A stretch of DNA of 64,000 nt from Streptomyces sp. I6 (lineage in GTDB: Bacteria; Actinomycetota; Actinomycetes; Streptomycetales; Streptomycetaceae): assembly GCA_003725745.1 (NCBI GenBank), contig RHDP01000001.1, positions 4,720,501 to 4,784,500 on the forward strand, read 5' to 3'. Shown one piece after another: positions 54,435 through 64,000 of the stretch (positions are counted from its first letter, which is position 1; every line of letters starts with the position of its first letter). The notes under the pieces were generated by a model that saw only the letters and a program-made list of their open reading frames with translations, did no database searches and was not told the origin of the DNA. The translations under genes were made by a program, and so were the position numbers.

Positions 54435-55826
54435 ATGAGCCGTTCCGCACACCCCGCCGGGCCCCGCTACGCCGACGTCCTCCCCGAGGGCCACTATGCG
54501 GCCCCGCCGGCCGACCTCAACGCGCTCGACGCGAAGGTCTGGTCGCGCACCGTGAACCGAGCCCCCGGCGGTGCCGTCACCGTAGGCGGTATCGACGTCA
54601 CCCGGCTCGCGGCGGAGTTCGGCACCCCCGCCTACGTCCTCGATGAGGCGGACTTCCGCGCCCGCTGCCGCGCCTGGGCCGACGCCTTCGGCACGGACGC
54701 CGACGTCTTCTACGCGGGCAAGGCGTTCCTCTCCCGTGCCGTCGTGCGCTGGCTCGACGAGGAGGGGCTCAACCTCGACGTCTGTTCCGGCGGCGAGCTG
54801 GCCACGGCCCTCGGCGCCGGGCTGCCCGCCGAGCGCATCGCGTTCCACGGGAACAACAAGTCCGTCGAGGAGATCGAGCGGGCCGTCGCCGCCGGGGTCG
54901 GGCGCATCGTCCTCGACTCCTTCCAGGAGATCGTCCGCGTCGCGCACATCGCGCAGTCGCTCGGCAGGCGCCAGCGCGTCCTGATCCGCGTCACCGTCGG
55001 GGTCGAGGCGCACACCCACGAGTTCATCGCCACCGCCCACGAGGACCAGAAGTTCGGCCTCGCGCTCGCCGGCGGCCAGGCGGCCGAGGCGGTCCGGCGG
55101 GCCCTGCGGCTCGACGGGCTCGAACTCGTCGGCATCCACTCGCACATCGGCTCGCAGATCTTCGACACCTCCGGGTTCGAGGTGGCCGCCCACCGGGTGG
55201 TGGGGCTGCTGAAGGAGGTCCGGGACGAGCACGGCGTCGAGCTCCCCGAGATCGACCTCGGTGGCGGTCTCGGCATCGCCTACACCTCCGCCGACGACCC
55301 CCGCGAGCCGCACGAGATCGCCAAGGCGCTCAGCGAGATCGTCGGCCGCGAGTGCGAGGCGGCCGGCCTGCGCACGCCCCGCATCTCCGTCGAGCCCGGC
55401 CGCGCGATCGTCGGGCCGACCGCCTTCACGCTGTACGAGGTCGGCACGATCAAGCCGCTCGACGGGCTGCGGACGTATGTCAGCGTGGACGGCGGCATGT
55501 CCGACAACATCCGTACCGCGCTGTACGACGCCGAGTACAGCGTGGCGCTCGTCTCGCGTGCCAGCGACGCCGAGCCGATGCTGGTCCGCGTCGTCGGCAA
55601 GCACTGCGAGAGCGGCGACATCGTCGTACGGGACGCTTTCCTGCCCGCCGACCTGGCGCCGGGAGACCTGATCGCGGTGCCGGCGACCGGTGCGTACTGC
55701 CGTTCCATGGCCAGCAACTACAACCACGCGCTCCGCCCGCCCGTCGTCGCCGTGCGCGACGGCGAGGCCAAGGTGATCGTCCGGCGTGAGACGGAGGAGG
55801 ATCTCCTGCGTCTGGATGTCGGTTAA
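54435..55826 (+). CDS. lysA: Diaminopimelate decarboxylase
   Basis: It makes L-lysine from meso-diaminopimelate in the last step of the lysine pathway. The 463-residue fold-type III PLP enzyme has the PLP lysine in [11 protein letters not shown] near residue 97, [12 protein letters not shown] near 235, the glycine loop [10 protein letters not shown] near 275 and [14 protein letters not shown] near 318, plus the catalytic cysteine region GKHCESGDI. Its role also depends on keeping enough diaminopimelate for the cell wall. ATG 54435 has GAGAGAAGA upstream. Confidence 0.96.
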   Translation: MSRSAHPAGPRYADVLPEGHYAAPPADLNALDAKVWSRTVNRAPGGAVTVGGIDVTRLAAEFGTPAYVLDEADFRARCRAWADAFGTDADVFYAGKAFLSRAVVRWLDEEGLNLDVCSGGELATALGAGLPAERIAFHGNNKSVEEIERAVAAGVGRIVLDSFQEIVRVAHIAQSLGRRQRVLIRVTVGVEAHTHEFIATAHEDQKFGLALAGGQAAEAVRRALRLDGLELVGIHSHIGSQIFDTSGFEVAAHRVVGLLKEVRDEHGVELPEIDLGGGLGIAYTSADDPREPHEIAKALSEIVGRECEAAGLRTPRISVEPGRAIVGPTAFTLYEVGTIKPLDGLRTYVSVDGGMSDNIRTALYDAEYSVALVSRASDAEPMLVRVVGKHCESGDIVVRDAFLPADLAPGDLIAVPATGAYCRSMASNYNHALRPPVVAVRDGEAKVIVRRETEEDLLRLDVG

Positions 55827-55922
55827 TGAAATATATGTCTCAGAATCCGGACGAGGCGCGGAAAGCCCCGTGCGGTGGGTGAGACTGGTTCGCACCCTGC
55901 TTGATGAAGGAATCGAGGTCGG

Positions 55923-57214
55923 ATGATGCGTACGCGTCCGCTGAAGGTGGCGCTGCTGGGCTGTGGAGTGGTCGGCTCAGAGGTGGCGCGCATCATGACG
56001 ACGCACGCCGGCGACCTCGCCGCACGGATCGGGGCCCCGGTGGAACTGGCCGGGGTCGCCGTCCGCCGCCCCTCCAAGGCCCGTGAGGGGGTCCCGCGGG
56101 AACTCGTCACCACCGACGCCAGGGCGCTCGTCGCGCGGGCGACATCGACGTGGTCGTCGAGGTCATCGGCGGTATCGAACCCGCCCGTACGCTGATCACC
56201 ACCGCGTTCGAGCACGGGGCATCGGTCGTCTCGGCGAACAAGGCGCTGCTCGCCGAGGACGGCGCCACGCTGTACGCCGCCGCCGAGAAACACGGCCGGG
56301 ACCTCTACTTCGAGGCCGCCGTGGCCGGCGCGATCCCGCTGATCAGGCCGCTGCGGGAGTCTTTGGCCGGCGACAAGGTCAACCGGGTCCTCGGCATCGT
56401 CAACGGCACGACCAACTTCATCCTCGACAAGATGGACACCTCCGGCGCCGGCTACTCCGAGGCACTGGACGAGGCCACCGCGCTCGGGTACGCCGAGGCC
56501 GACCCGACCGCCGACGTGGAGGCCTTCGACGCCGCCGCCAAGGCGGCGATCCTCGCGGGCATCGCCTTCCACACCCGGGTGCGCCTCGACGACGTGTACC
56601 GCGAGGGCATGACCGAGGTCACCGCCGCCGACTTCGCCTCCGCCAAGCAGATGGGCTGCACCATCAAACTGCTGGCGATCTGCGAGCGGGCGGCCGACGG
56701 CAGGTCGGTCACGGCCCGGGTGCACCCGGCGATGATTCCGCTCAGCCATCCGCTGGCGTCCGTCCGCGAGGCGTACAACGCGGTGTTCGTCGAGGCCGAG
56801 GCGGCCGGCCGGCTGATGTTCTACGGCCCCGGCGCCGGTGGCGCGCCGACCGCCTCCGCCGTCCTGGGCGACCTGGTCGCGGTCTGCCGCAACAAGCTCG
56901 CCGAGGCGACGGGGCCCGGCGAGTCCGTCTACACGCAGCTGCCCGTGAGCCCCATGGGCGAGGTCGTGACGCGGTACCACATCAGCCTCGACGTGGCCGA
57001 CAAGCCGGGCGTGCTCGCCCAGGTGGCGACGGTCTTCGCCGAGCACGGCGTGTCGATCGACACGGTGCGCCAGACGGGCAAGGACGGCGAGGCATCGCTC
57101 GTCGTCGTCACCCACCGCGCGCCCGACGCCGCCCTCTCGGGGACCGTCGAGGCGCTGCGCAAGCTCGACACCGTGCGCGGTGTCGCCAGCATCATGCGGG
57201 TTGAAGGAGAGTAG
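55923..57214 (+). CDS. hom: Homoserine dehydrogenase (one apparent frameshift)
   Basis: It reduces aspartate semialdehyde to homoserine, the branch point to threonine and methionine. The Rossmann start VALLGCGVVGSEVARI, the catalytic region NRVLGIVNGTTNFILDKM and DPTADVEAFDAAAKAAILA, and a C-terminal ACT domain (YHISLDVADKPGVLAQVATV) are all present. The frame breaks at the G3 run 56137-56139; one extra G restores ALVARGDIDVVVEVIGGIEP and a 430-residue protein. Because the gene is needed for growth without threonine and methionine, a sequencing error is far more likely than a real mutation. It starts 97 bases after lysA and is coupled to thrC. Confidence 0.93.
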
Positions 57215-57220
57215 GGACCC

Positions 57221-58288
57221 ATGAGCACTCGCACTCACCAGTGGCGCGGCATCATCGAGGAGTACCGTGACCGGCTCCCGGTGACGGACACCACGCCGGT
57301 CGTCACGCTCGGCGAGGGCGGCACGCCGCTCGTCACCGCGCAGTCCCTCTCCGAAGCCACTCGGTGTGACGTTTATCTCAAGGTCGAGGGTGCCAACCCG
57401 ACCGGTTCGTTCAAGGACCGCGGGATGACCATGGCGATAACCAGGGCCAAGGAGGAGGGCGCGAAGGCCGTCATCTGCGCTTCCACCGGCAACACCTCGG
57501 CGTCCGCCGCGGCCTACGCCGGCCGCGCGGGGATGGTGTCCGCGGTGCTGATCCCGCAGGGCAAGATCGCGATGGGCAAGCTGGGTCAGGCGCTGGTCCA
57601 CGGGGCGAAGATCCTGCAGGTCGACGGGAACTTCGACGACTGCCTGGTGCTGGCCCGCGGCCTGTCCGAGAACTATCCCGTGGCGCTGGTCAATTCGGTG
57701 AACCCGGTCCGGATCGAGGGCCAGAAGACCGCCGCCTTCGAGGTCGTCGACGCCCTCGGCGACGCGCCGGACATCCATGTGCTGCCCGTCGGCAACGCCG
57801 GCAACATCACGGCGTACTGGAAGGGTTACCGGGAGTACGCGGCGGACGGCGTGTCCGCCCGCGCTCCGCGGATGTGGGGCTTCCAGGCGTCCGGCTCCGC
57901 GCCCATCGTGCGCGGCGAGGTCGTCAAGGACCCGTCGACGATCGCGACCGCGATCCGGATCGGCAACCCGGCGTCCTGGGAGCTCGCGGTGGCGGCCAAG
58001 GACGAGTCGGGCGGCTTCATCGACGAGGTGACCGACCGTCAGATTCTGCGTGCCTACAAGCTGTTGGCCTCGCGCGAGGGCGTCTTCGTGGAGCCCGCCT
58101 CGGCCGCCTCGGTGGCCGGTCTGCTCAAGGCCGCCGAGGAGGGCAGGGTCGACCCCGGCCAGCGGATCGTCTGCACGGTCACGGGCAACGGCCTCAAGGA
58201 CCCCGACTGGGCGGTCGCCGGAGCGCCCCAGCCGCTCACGGTCCCGGTGGACGCGGCAGCGGCGGCGGAGCAGCTCGGGCTCGGCTGA
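57221..58288 (+). CDS. thrC: Threonine synthase
   Basis: It converts O-phosphohomoserine to threonine. The 355-residue PLP enzyme has the lysine in [15 protein letters not shown] near residue 66, the [13 protein letters not shown] loop near residue 87 and [16 protein letters not shown] near residue 187. It starts 6 bases after hom with GAAGGAGA upstream, so hom and thrC are one unit. Confidence 0.95.
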   Translation: MSTRTHQWRGIIEEYRDRLPVTDTTPVVTLGEGGTPLVTAQSLSEATRCDVYLKVEGANPTGSFKDRGMTMAITRAKEEGAKAVICASTGNTSASAAAYAGRAGMVSAVLIPQGKIAMGKLGQALVHGAKILQVDGNFDDCLVLARGLSENYPVALVNSVNPVRIEGQKTAAFEVVDALGDAPDIHVLPVGNAGNITAYWKGYREYAADGVSARAPRMWGFQASGSAPIVRGEVVKDPSTIATAIRIGNPASWELAVAAKDESGGFIDEVTDRQILRAYKLLASREGVFVEPASAASVAGLLKAAEEGRVDPGQRIVCTVTGNGLKDPDWAVAGAPQPLTVPVDAAAAAEQLGLG

Positions 58289-58955
58289 GACGTGCCGGGC
58301 GCGGTGTCCCCGCCGGCCGGTGCTCCGGTTCCGCGCGGCGGGTCCCGAGCGGCGCGGACACCGGTCGCGCGAGGGTCGGCGGCACCGCCCGTGCCGCGGC
58401 GTGCGTCCGCCCGCCTCCGGAAGCCGTACACCGCCGAATGCCGCCCGCCTACGGGAGCCCTGCATCGCCGCATGCCGCCCGCCTCCGGCAGCCGTACGCC
58501 TCCGGAGGGCGGCTGTGCAGGGGGCGCGGAGGTCGTCGCCGAGGCGCGCGGCGTCACCCCGCCCGGGCCGTCCCGGCCGGCGTGGCACGCGGGGACGGCG
58601 CGCTGTACCGGACGCGCCGCAGGGGCACGCAGGGGAGTGCGACACGCATCGTGCGCCTCCCGTGCGCCCTATGTCGCCGGACAACCTTCCTTGGATAGGC
58701 TGTACGCAACCCCGCCGCCGCGTTCGCCGCCGTCACCGGCCCGTGGGTCTTCCCGTATTCCGTCTTCTTCCGCCTTCTTCCGTCTTCGCATCGTCATCAC
58801 GCTGATGAGAGCCGACTAGAGTCGATCAAACCCGATCGCGTCAGATCCCGAGACCTGAGATCACCGAGATCCCGAGATCACCGTGATCACCGAGATCAGC
58901 GCCGGTCGGAAGCGATCGGAAACCGATCTGAACCAATAAGGAGAGTTGTCGATCG
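58289..58955. other. Long gap between thrC and thrB with short repeats
   Basis: The 667 bases contain no frame I accept as a gene. At 58400-58510 variants of CGCATGCCGCCCGCCTCCGG recur three or four times, and at 58845-58905 GATCACCGAGATC-like units recur (GATCCCGAGA, GATCACCGTGATC, GATCACCGAGATC), which can fold. A promoter for thrB is expected here but I cannot place it. Confidence 0.6.
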
Positions 58956-59873
58956 ATGGCAGGTCCCGCGTTCCGCGCCGCCGCCGTCCGAGTGCGCGTG
59001 CCCGCCACCAGCGCCAACCTCGGGCCGGGCTTCGACGCCTTCGGCCTGTCGCTGGGCCTGTACGACGACGTCGTCGTCCGCGTCGCGGACTCGGGGCTGC
59101 ACATCGACATCGCCGGTGAGGGCGCCGAGACGCTGCCGCGCGACGAGAGCCATCTGCTCGTGCGCTCGCTGCGCACGGCCTTCGACCTGCTCGGCGGGCA
59201 GCCCCGCGGCCTCGAGGTGGTCTGCGCGAACCGCATCCCGCACGGCCGCGGGCTCGGCTCCTCGTCGGCCGCCATCTGCGCCGGCATCGTGGCCGCCCGC
59301 GCGGTGACCATAGGGGGCGACGCCCGGCTCGACGACGCGGCACTGCTGGAGCTGGCCACCGAGATCGAGGGCCACCCCGACAACGTGGCCGCCTGCCTCC
59401 TCGGCGGCTTCACCCTGGCGTGGACCGACGCCGGCGCGGCCCGCGCGATCAGGATGGACCCATCCGAATCCATCGTTCCGGTGGTTTTCGTGCCGAGTAG
59501 GCCCGTTCTCACCGAGACCGCCCGCGGGCTGCTCCCGCGGACCGTCCCGCATGTGGACGCCGCCGTCAACGCGGGCCGTGCCGCGCTGCTCGTCGAGGCC
59601 CTCACCAGGCGGCCCGAGCTGCTGCTTCCCGCCACCGAGGACCGTCTCCACCAGGAGTACCGCGCCCCGGCGATGCCGCAGAGCGTCGACCTGGTGAACC
59701 GGCTGCGCGCCGACGGGGTCCCCGCGGTCATCTCCGGCGCGGGCCCCACCGTGCTCGCGCTGGCCGAGGACGGTGCGGCCGACAAGGTCGCCCGGCTCGC
59801 GGGCGAGGGATGGGCGGCCAACAGGCTCACGCTCGACGCCGCGGGAGCGAGCGTCCTCCCGCTGGCTCCGTAG
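58956..59873 (+). CDS. thrB: Homoserine kinase
   Basis: It phosphorylates homoserine for threonine synthase. The 305-residue GHMP-kinase protein has VPATSANLGPGFDAFG near residue 12, the phosphate loop IPHGRGLGSSSAAICAG near residue 97 and the C-terminal GAGPTVLAL near residue 260. ATG 58956 has AAGGAGAG upstream. It is separated from thrC by a long repeat-bearing gap, so it may have its own promoter. Confidence 0.95.
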   Translation: MAGPAFRAAAVRVRVPATSANLGPGFDAFGLSLGLYDDVVVRVADSGLHIDIAGEGAETLPRDESHLLVRSLRTAFDLLGGQPRGLEVVCANRIPHGRGLGSSSAAICAGIVAARAVTIGGDARLDDAALLELATEIEGHPDNVAACLLGGFTLAWTDAGAARAIRMDPSESIVPVVFVPSRPVLTETARGLLPRTVPHVDAAVNAGRAALLVEALTRRPELLLPATEDRLHQEYRAPAMPQSVDLVNRLRADGVPAVISGAGPTVLALAEDGAADKVARLAGEGWAANRLTLDAAGASVLPLAP

Positions 59874-60265
59874 CCGACACGGGATTGCCGGTGACAGAGA
59901 GGGGGAATGTTTGTTGGAGCCGGTAGTGTTAACCTCAAGTACGCAGCCCCACAATCTTGTGGCGCGGTGCTTTGTGTCCCCTTCCGGGACCACCACTCTT
60001 CCGGGAGCCTCCCCAACTGCCTGAGCAGCCTGCCTGAGCAGTTTCGAGCACGCTCCGGAACCGGCACGACACCCCTCGCTTCTCCCGAAGAGAGGGTTGA
60101 GCAGGGGGAACTCGGGCCGGGCCCTGCACGTACATCTCTCCGCCGTACCCCGGCGGACCACCGCCCCGGCTCCGGTCCGCGATCAGAAAGATCGAAGACC
60201 GCGCCGGACAGCACAACCGGTCGCCGAGCCAGAAGGCCGACGTCCGCTCCAGGGAAGGACCCTTC
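59874..60265 (+). promoter_or_regulatory. Leader region of rho
   Basis: The 392 bases before rho contain a likely -10 element TAGTGT at 59924-59929 and then a long untranslated leader with C-rich, G-poor patches such as TGTCCCCTTCC and CCACCACTCTTCC. Long leaders before rho are known in other bacteria for autoregulation by Rho itself; the C-rich patches would suit Rho binding. This is inference. GTG 60266 has AGGGAAGGA upstream. Confidence 0.5.
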
Positions 60266-62263
60266 GTGAGCGACACCACCGATCTGATGGGCGTGACTGC
60301 CGACAGCAGTGTCGACACCGCCGCGCCCGCCGCAGGTGCTGCCACCGGCACCACCTCCCGGCGCCGCCGTTCCGGCACCGGCCTCGAGGGCATGGTCCTG
60401 GCCGAGCTCCAGCAGGTCGCTTCGGGCCTCGGTATCAGGGGCACCGCGCGGATGCGCAAGAGCCAGCTGATCGAGGTCATCAAGGAGGCGCAGGCCGCCG
60501 GAGGAGCCCCGGCCAAGGGCGCCGAGGCGGGCGGCGGCGCAGCCGAGACGAAGCCGAAGCGCCGCGCCACCTCAAAGGCCCGTACGGGTGAGCAGGGCGC
60601 CACCGCCGAGCCGAAGGCCGAGTCCGCCGCCCAGCAGCAGATCGACATCCCGGGCCAGCCGGCCAGCGACGACGCCCCGGCGGGCGAGCGCCGCCGGCGC
60701 CGGGCCACCGCCCCCGCGGGCAGCCCGGAGGCCGACGCGGCCAAGGCCGAGTCGAGGGGTGATCTCAAGACCGAGGTCCGGGCCGAGACCAGGACCGAGG
60801 GGCAGCCGGAGGCCAAGGCCGAGGCCGCCACCGAGACCGCCGAGGGCCGCCGCGGAGACGGCCGGCGCGACCGCGGTGAGCGCGGTGAGCGCGGTGACCG
60901 CCAGCGCGACCGCCAGCGCGACCGCCGCGGCGGCAAGGGCGACGACCAGCAGGGCGGCGGCCAGCGCCAGCAGCAGGGCGGCCAGCAGCGGCAGGGCGGC
61001 GGTCCGCAGGACGACTTCGACGACGAGCAGGGCGGCCGGCGCGGGCGCCGCGGCCGGTACCGCGACCGCCGCGGCCGCCGCGGCCGCGAGGAGTTCGGCG
61101 GCGAGCCGCAGGTCGCCGAGGACGACGTCCTGATCCCCGTCGCGGGCATCCTCGACATCCTGGACAACTACGCGTTCATCCGGACCTCCGGCTACCTGCC
61201 CGGCCCGAACGACGTGTACGTGTCCCTCGCCCAGGTCCGCAAGAACGGCCTGCGCAAGGGCGACCACGTCACCGGAGCGGTGCGGCAGCCCAAGGAGGGC
61301 GAGCGCCGCGAGAAGTTCAACGCGCTGGTCCGCCTGGACTCCGTCAACGGCATGGCGCCCGAATCCGGCCGCGGCCGCCCGGAGTTCAACAAGCTGACTC
61401 CGCTCTACCCGCAGGACCGGCTCCGTCTGGAGACCGACCCGGGCGTGCTGACCACGCGGATCATCGACCTGGTGTCGCCGATCGGCAAGGGCCAGCGCGG
61501 TCTGATCGTGGCCCCGCCGAAGACCGGCAAGACCATGATCATGCAGGCGATCGCCAACGCGATCACCCACAACAACCCCGAGTGCCATCTGATGGTCGTC
61601 CTCGTCGACGAGCGACCGGAAGAGGTCACCGACATGCAGCGGTCGGTCAAGGGCGAGGTCATCTCCTCGACCTTCGACCGCCCGGCCGAGGACCACACCA
61701 CGGTCGCCGAACTGGCCATCGAGCGCGCCAAGCGTCTGGTCGAGCTGGGCCACGACGTGGTCGTCCTGCTGGACTCCATCACCCGGCTGGGGCGTGCGTA
61801 CAACCTGGCGGCCCCGGCCTCCGGCCGCATCCTGTCCGGTGGTGTCGACTCGACCGCGCTCTACCCGCCGAAGCGCTTCTTCGGCGCCGCGCGCAACATC
61901 GAGGACGGCGGCTCGCTGACCATCCTGGCCACCGCGCTGGTCGACACCGGCTCGCGCATGGACGAGGTGATCTTCGAGGAGTTCAAGGGCACCGGCAACA
62001 TGGAGCTCAAGCTCGACCGGAAGCTCGCCGACAAGCGGATCTTCCCCGCGGTGGACGTCGACGCGTCCGGCACCCGCAAGGAGGAGATCCTGCTCAGCGG
62101 CGAGGAGCTCGCCATCGTCTGGAAGCTGCGCCGGGTGCTGCACGCGCTCGACCAGCAGCAGGCGATCGAGCTGCTGCTCGACAAGATGAAGCAGACCAAG
62201 TCGAACGCCGAGTTCCTGCTGCAGATCCAGAAGACGACGCCCACTCCGGGCAACGGCGACTGA
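60266..62263 (+). CDS. rho: Transcription termination factor Rho
   Basis: The 665-residue protein is much longer than E. coli Rho (419), as is usual in actinobacteria. The Rho N-terminal helix bundle ([20 protein letters not shown] near residue 35) is followed by an insert from about 95 to 285 that is rich in Arg, Gly, Gln and Asp ([20 protein letters not shown]) and expected to bind RNA and promote condensation. Then come the RNA-binding fold ([20 protein letters not shown]), Walker [14 protein letters not shown] near 415 and [13 protein letters not shown] near 447, and the R-loop region [21 protein letters not shown] hairpin terminator follows. Confidence 0.97.
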   Translation: MSDTTDLMGVTADSSVDTAAPAAGAATGTTSRRRRSGTGLEGMVLAELQQVASGLGIRGTARMRKSQLIEVIKEAQAAGGAPAKGAEAGGGAAETKPKRRATSKARTGEQGATAEPKAESAAQQQIDIPGQPASDDAPAGERRRRRATAPAGSPEADAAKAESRGDLKTEVRAETRTEGQPEAKAEAATETAEGRRGDGRRDRGERGERGDRQRDRQRDRRGGKGDDQQGGGQRQQQGGQQRQGGGPQDDFDDEQGGRRGRRGRYRDRRGRRGREEFGGEPQVAEDDVLIPVAGILDILDNYAFIRTSGYLPGPNDVYVSLAQVRKNGLRKGDHVTGAVRQPKEGERREKFNALVRLDSVNGMAPESGRGRPEFNKLTPLYPQDRLRLETDPGVLTTRIIDLVSPIGKGQRGLIVAPPKTGKTMIMQAIANAITHNNPECHLMVVLVDERPEEVTDMQRSVKGEVISSTFDRPAEDHTTVAELAIERAKRLVELGHDVVVLLDSITRLGRAYNLAAPASGRILSGGVDSTALYPPKRFFGAARNIEDGGSLTILATALVDTGSRMDEVIFEEFKGTGNMELKLDRKLADKRIFPAVDVDASGTRKEEILLSGEELAIVWKLRRVLHALDQQQAIELLLDKMKQTKSNAEFLLQIQKTTPTPGNGD

Positions 62264-62285
62264 CATCGCATCAACGGCGACCCTG

Positions 62286-62318
62286 ACCGCCCCGTCACCC
62301 CCGAGGTGACGGGGCGGT
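62286..62318 (+). terminator. Rho-independent terminator after rho
   Basis: ACCGCCCCGTCACC, loop CCCGA, GGTGACGGGGCGGT, then TTCGTTTGT: a 14-bp perfect stem with a short T-rich tail. Confidence 0.88.
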
Positions 62319-62535
62319 TCGTTTGTCCCGGGAATCCCATCGTCCACTGGTCAAACGGCTGTTGACGCGCGTATCATCGCCCAATCGAAGTGGGGGGGAA
62401 TCCACTGCGTGGCACCGCCGAGGCCGGAAGGCCTCGTGAACCGTGCTGCCCGCGTGCTCGTCACACCCCGCCACTACCTGGATCCTCTCCCGGCGGGCGG
62501 TCGCGCACTGCCGGTTCGACCCAAGGGGTTACCGA

Positions 62536-64000
62536 GTGCAGACACGCACCCGTGGTGGCCGGCACAAGCGCCGTACGAAGCTGGCGATACCGGCCGTGGC
62601 CGCGGTCGTCGCACTGACCGGCGCGGGCATCGCTATCACCGGCCCGGGTTCCGCCGAGGCGGGCGAGACGACGCCGATCAGCCTGGAGCCGGCGCAGTCC
62701 AGCCCGGTCACACAGCAGGAACTCGCCCAGCGCGCGGTCAGGGCCATGGCCGCCGCCGAGCGCACCAAGACGGCGAAGCCCGCGGCGCGTTCCGCCGCCA
62801 AGGCCGCACCGAGCGCCCGCATCATCGGCGGCAAGGAGACGACGATCTCCGCCGCCCCGTGGATGGCGCAGCTGCACTTCTGGGACAGCCAGGGCGGCTA
62901 CTTCTGCGGCGGTGTCGTCATCGCCCCGACGAAGGTCGCCACCGCGGCGCACTGCGTCAAGGGCATCAAGTGGTACTCGGACGGCGTCGTGGTGGTCGGC
63001 ACCGACCGGATGCCCTCCGAGAACGGCGACCTGCACGGCGGTGTGCCGGTCAACGTCAAGCGCCAGTGGCACCACCCGAAGTACAGCCCGTACACGCTCG
63101 ACAACGACGTGGCGGTGCTCACGCTGGAGAGGGCGGTTTCCGTCCCCGCACTGCCGATCGCGCAGCCGAACGACTCCGCGCTCTACAAGAAGGGCCTGGA
63201 CGGCAAGGTCTACGGCTGGGGCCGCACCAGTTCCACCGTGCCCGACAGCGGGTCGGAGAAGCTCAAGGTCGCCGACGCGGACATCGTCTCGGACGCCGAC
63301 TGCAAGGCCGCCTACCCGACACCGACGGACACCGCGCCGAAGTTCGTGGCGGGCGGCATGCTCTGCGCCGGAGCCGCGCCCACCGGCAGGGACGAGAACA
63401 CCGAGACCACCTGCAACGGGGACTCCGGCGGCCCGCTGGTCGTCGGCGGCAAGCTCGCCGGCCTGGTGTCCTGGGGCGACGTGGACTGCTCGGCGGCCGG
63501 GAAGTACGGCGTGTACGCGAAGGTCTCCGCCTACTCCGCTCCGATGCAGGCACGCGTCGACGACACCAACCGCAACCGCGACCACACGGCGGACCTGCTG
63601 GCGCGCCGTACCTCGGACAGCACGCTGTTCGGCTGGACCTCCAAGGTCACCTCGCTGGCCCGGACGCTCAACCACGGCAAGTTCTCCGGCCACAACATGG
63701 CGATCCAGGGCGACCTCGACCGGGACGACCACGAGGACGTACTGCTCCGCGCGTCCAACGGCTCCGTCTACTGGGACCACTACGTGGTGGCCACCGGCAG
63801 GACCGAGCGCAAGCTGATCTCCACCGGGTGGAGCAAGAACAAGCAGTTCGTGATCCCCGGCGACCTCACCGGTGACGAGCTGCCGGACGTCCTCACGGTC
63901 AACTCCACCGGCACGCTCTACCTGTACCCCGGCAAGGGCAACGGCGGGCTCTCCGCACCGGTCACCGTGGGCACCGGCTGGGGCCAGTACACCATGGTGC
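62536..64000 (+). CDS. Secreted trypsin-like serine protease with FG-GAP-like repeats (3' end outside window)
   Basis: GTG 62536 starts a protein still open at the right edge (488 residues seen). A signal peptide (LAIPAVAAVVALTGAGIAIT) and a propeptide rich in Ala and Lys precede the mature start IIGGKETTISAAPWMAQL. Chymotrypsin-fold residues are His in VATAAHCVKG near 138, Asp in LDNDVAVLTL near 190 and Ser in CNGDSGGPLV near 296. From about residue 375 come repeats with calcium-loop-like DLDRDDHEDVLLR and DLTGDELPDVLTV, as in FG-GAP/VCBS domains. It is exported and probably degrades proteins or takes part in development. A TTGACG box at 62362 may be promoter-related. Confidence 0.92.
   Translation, partial: MQTRTRGGRHKRRTKLAIPAVAAVVALTGAGIAITGPGSAEAGETTPISLEPAQSSPVTQQELAQRAVRAMAAAERTKTAKPAARSAAKAAPSARIIGGKETTISAAPWMAQLHFWDSQGGYFCGGVVIAPTKVATAAHCVKGIKWYSDGVVVVGTDRMPSENGDLHGGVPVNVKRQWHHPKYSPYTLDNDVAVLTLERAVSVPALPIAQPNDSALYKKGLDGKVYGWGRTSSTVPDSGSEKLKVADADIVSDADCKAAYPTPTDTAPKFVAGGMLCAGAAPTGRDENTETTCNGDSGGPLVVGGKLAGLVSWGDVDCSAAGKYGVYAKVSAYSAPMQARVDDTNRNRDHTADLLARRTSDSTLFGWTSKVTSLARTLNHGKFSGHNMAIQGDLDRDDHEDVLLRASNGSVYWDHYVVATGRTERKLISTGWSKNKQFVIPGDLTGDELPDVLTVNSTGTLYLYPGKGNGGLSAPVTVGTGWGQYTMV

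Noticed and set aside
56137..56195. hom as a pseudogene
   Set aside because: One added G in a G3 run restores a perfect homoserine dehydrogenase, the break follows the same pattern as many others here, and the gene is needed for threonine and methionine synthesis.

Overview
The window is high-GC actinobacterial DNA and reads as a Streptomyces chromosome. It has GC-rich codon use with translationally coupled (ATGA/GTGA) starts, a TTA (bldA-type) leucine codon in a cluster regulator, XRE/DUF397 and RsbW-like ATPase gene sets, and the conserved block tRNA-Arg(CCG)-response regulator-nrtL-lysA-hom-thrC-thrB-rho. An actinomycete integrative and conjugative element (AICE) of pSAM2 type sits in the tRNA.

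Layout. (1) 1-17.4 kb is a natural-product locus: the tail of a possible prephenate-dehydrogenase-like gene, an acyl-AMP ligase, a mycothiol-type DsbA protein, five ATP-grasp genes with six intact-looking and one degenerate ligase domain, two MFS transporters, a cysteine-synthase homologue, a divergent LuxR-type regulator with a TTA codon, a 45-codon peptide gene with a strong ribosome binding site, and a short class II DAHP synthase. I infer a peptide or amide assembled by stepwise ATP-grasp ligation, probably with a chorismate-derived unit; the product is not identified. (2) 17.4-24.7 kb is mixed chromosome: a PEP mutase/isocitrate lyase family enzyme, a methyltransferase, a 52/44-bp minisatellite, a SpoIIE-type phosphatase, a secreted protein with a lipoprotein, gene fragments, and an XRE/DUF397 pair opposite an RsbW-like ATPase. 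(3) 24.8-31.2 kb holds a Ser/Thr kinase with a repeat-rich tail, an AIPR (abortive infection) protein and a decayed UvrD-type helicase, then a lipoprotein and FtsX and IS5 remnants. (4) 31.3-32.6 kb is the right end of a dead AICE (xis, internally deleted int, attachment site). (5) 32.5-52.4 kb is a 19.9-kb AICE bounded by 49-bp repeats of the tRNA-Arg 3' end. From left to right it carries an AT-richer DNA methyltransferase/dual-GHKL ATPase/receiver-like three-gene module, an IS5-family and an IS630-family element, DUF1152 and GntR regulators with clear operators, transfer and spread genes, rep, xis, int and a NERD nuclease-like cargo gene. (6) 52.4-64 kb is core chromosome: tRNA-Arg, response regulator, nrtL, the lysine/threonine genes, rho, and the 5' part of a secreted trypsin-like protease with FG-GAP-like repeats.

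The most interesting system is the methyltransferase/dual-ATPase/receiver operon in the AICE. It looks like a restriction-modification or anti-phage module wired as a two-component system. Second is the multi-ATP-grasp locus with its small coupled reading frames.

Quality warning: at least fourteen genes, including the biosynthetic gene hom, are broken by what looks like one missing base in a G or C run. I treat most of these as sequencing or assembly dropouts, not real pseudogenes, and say so in each entry.
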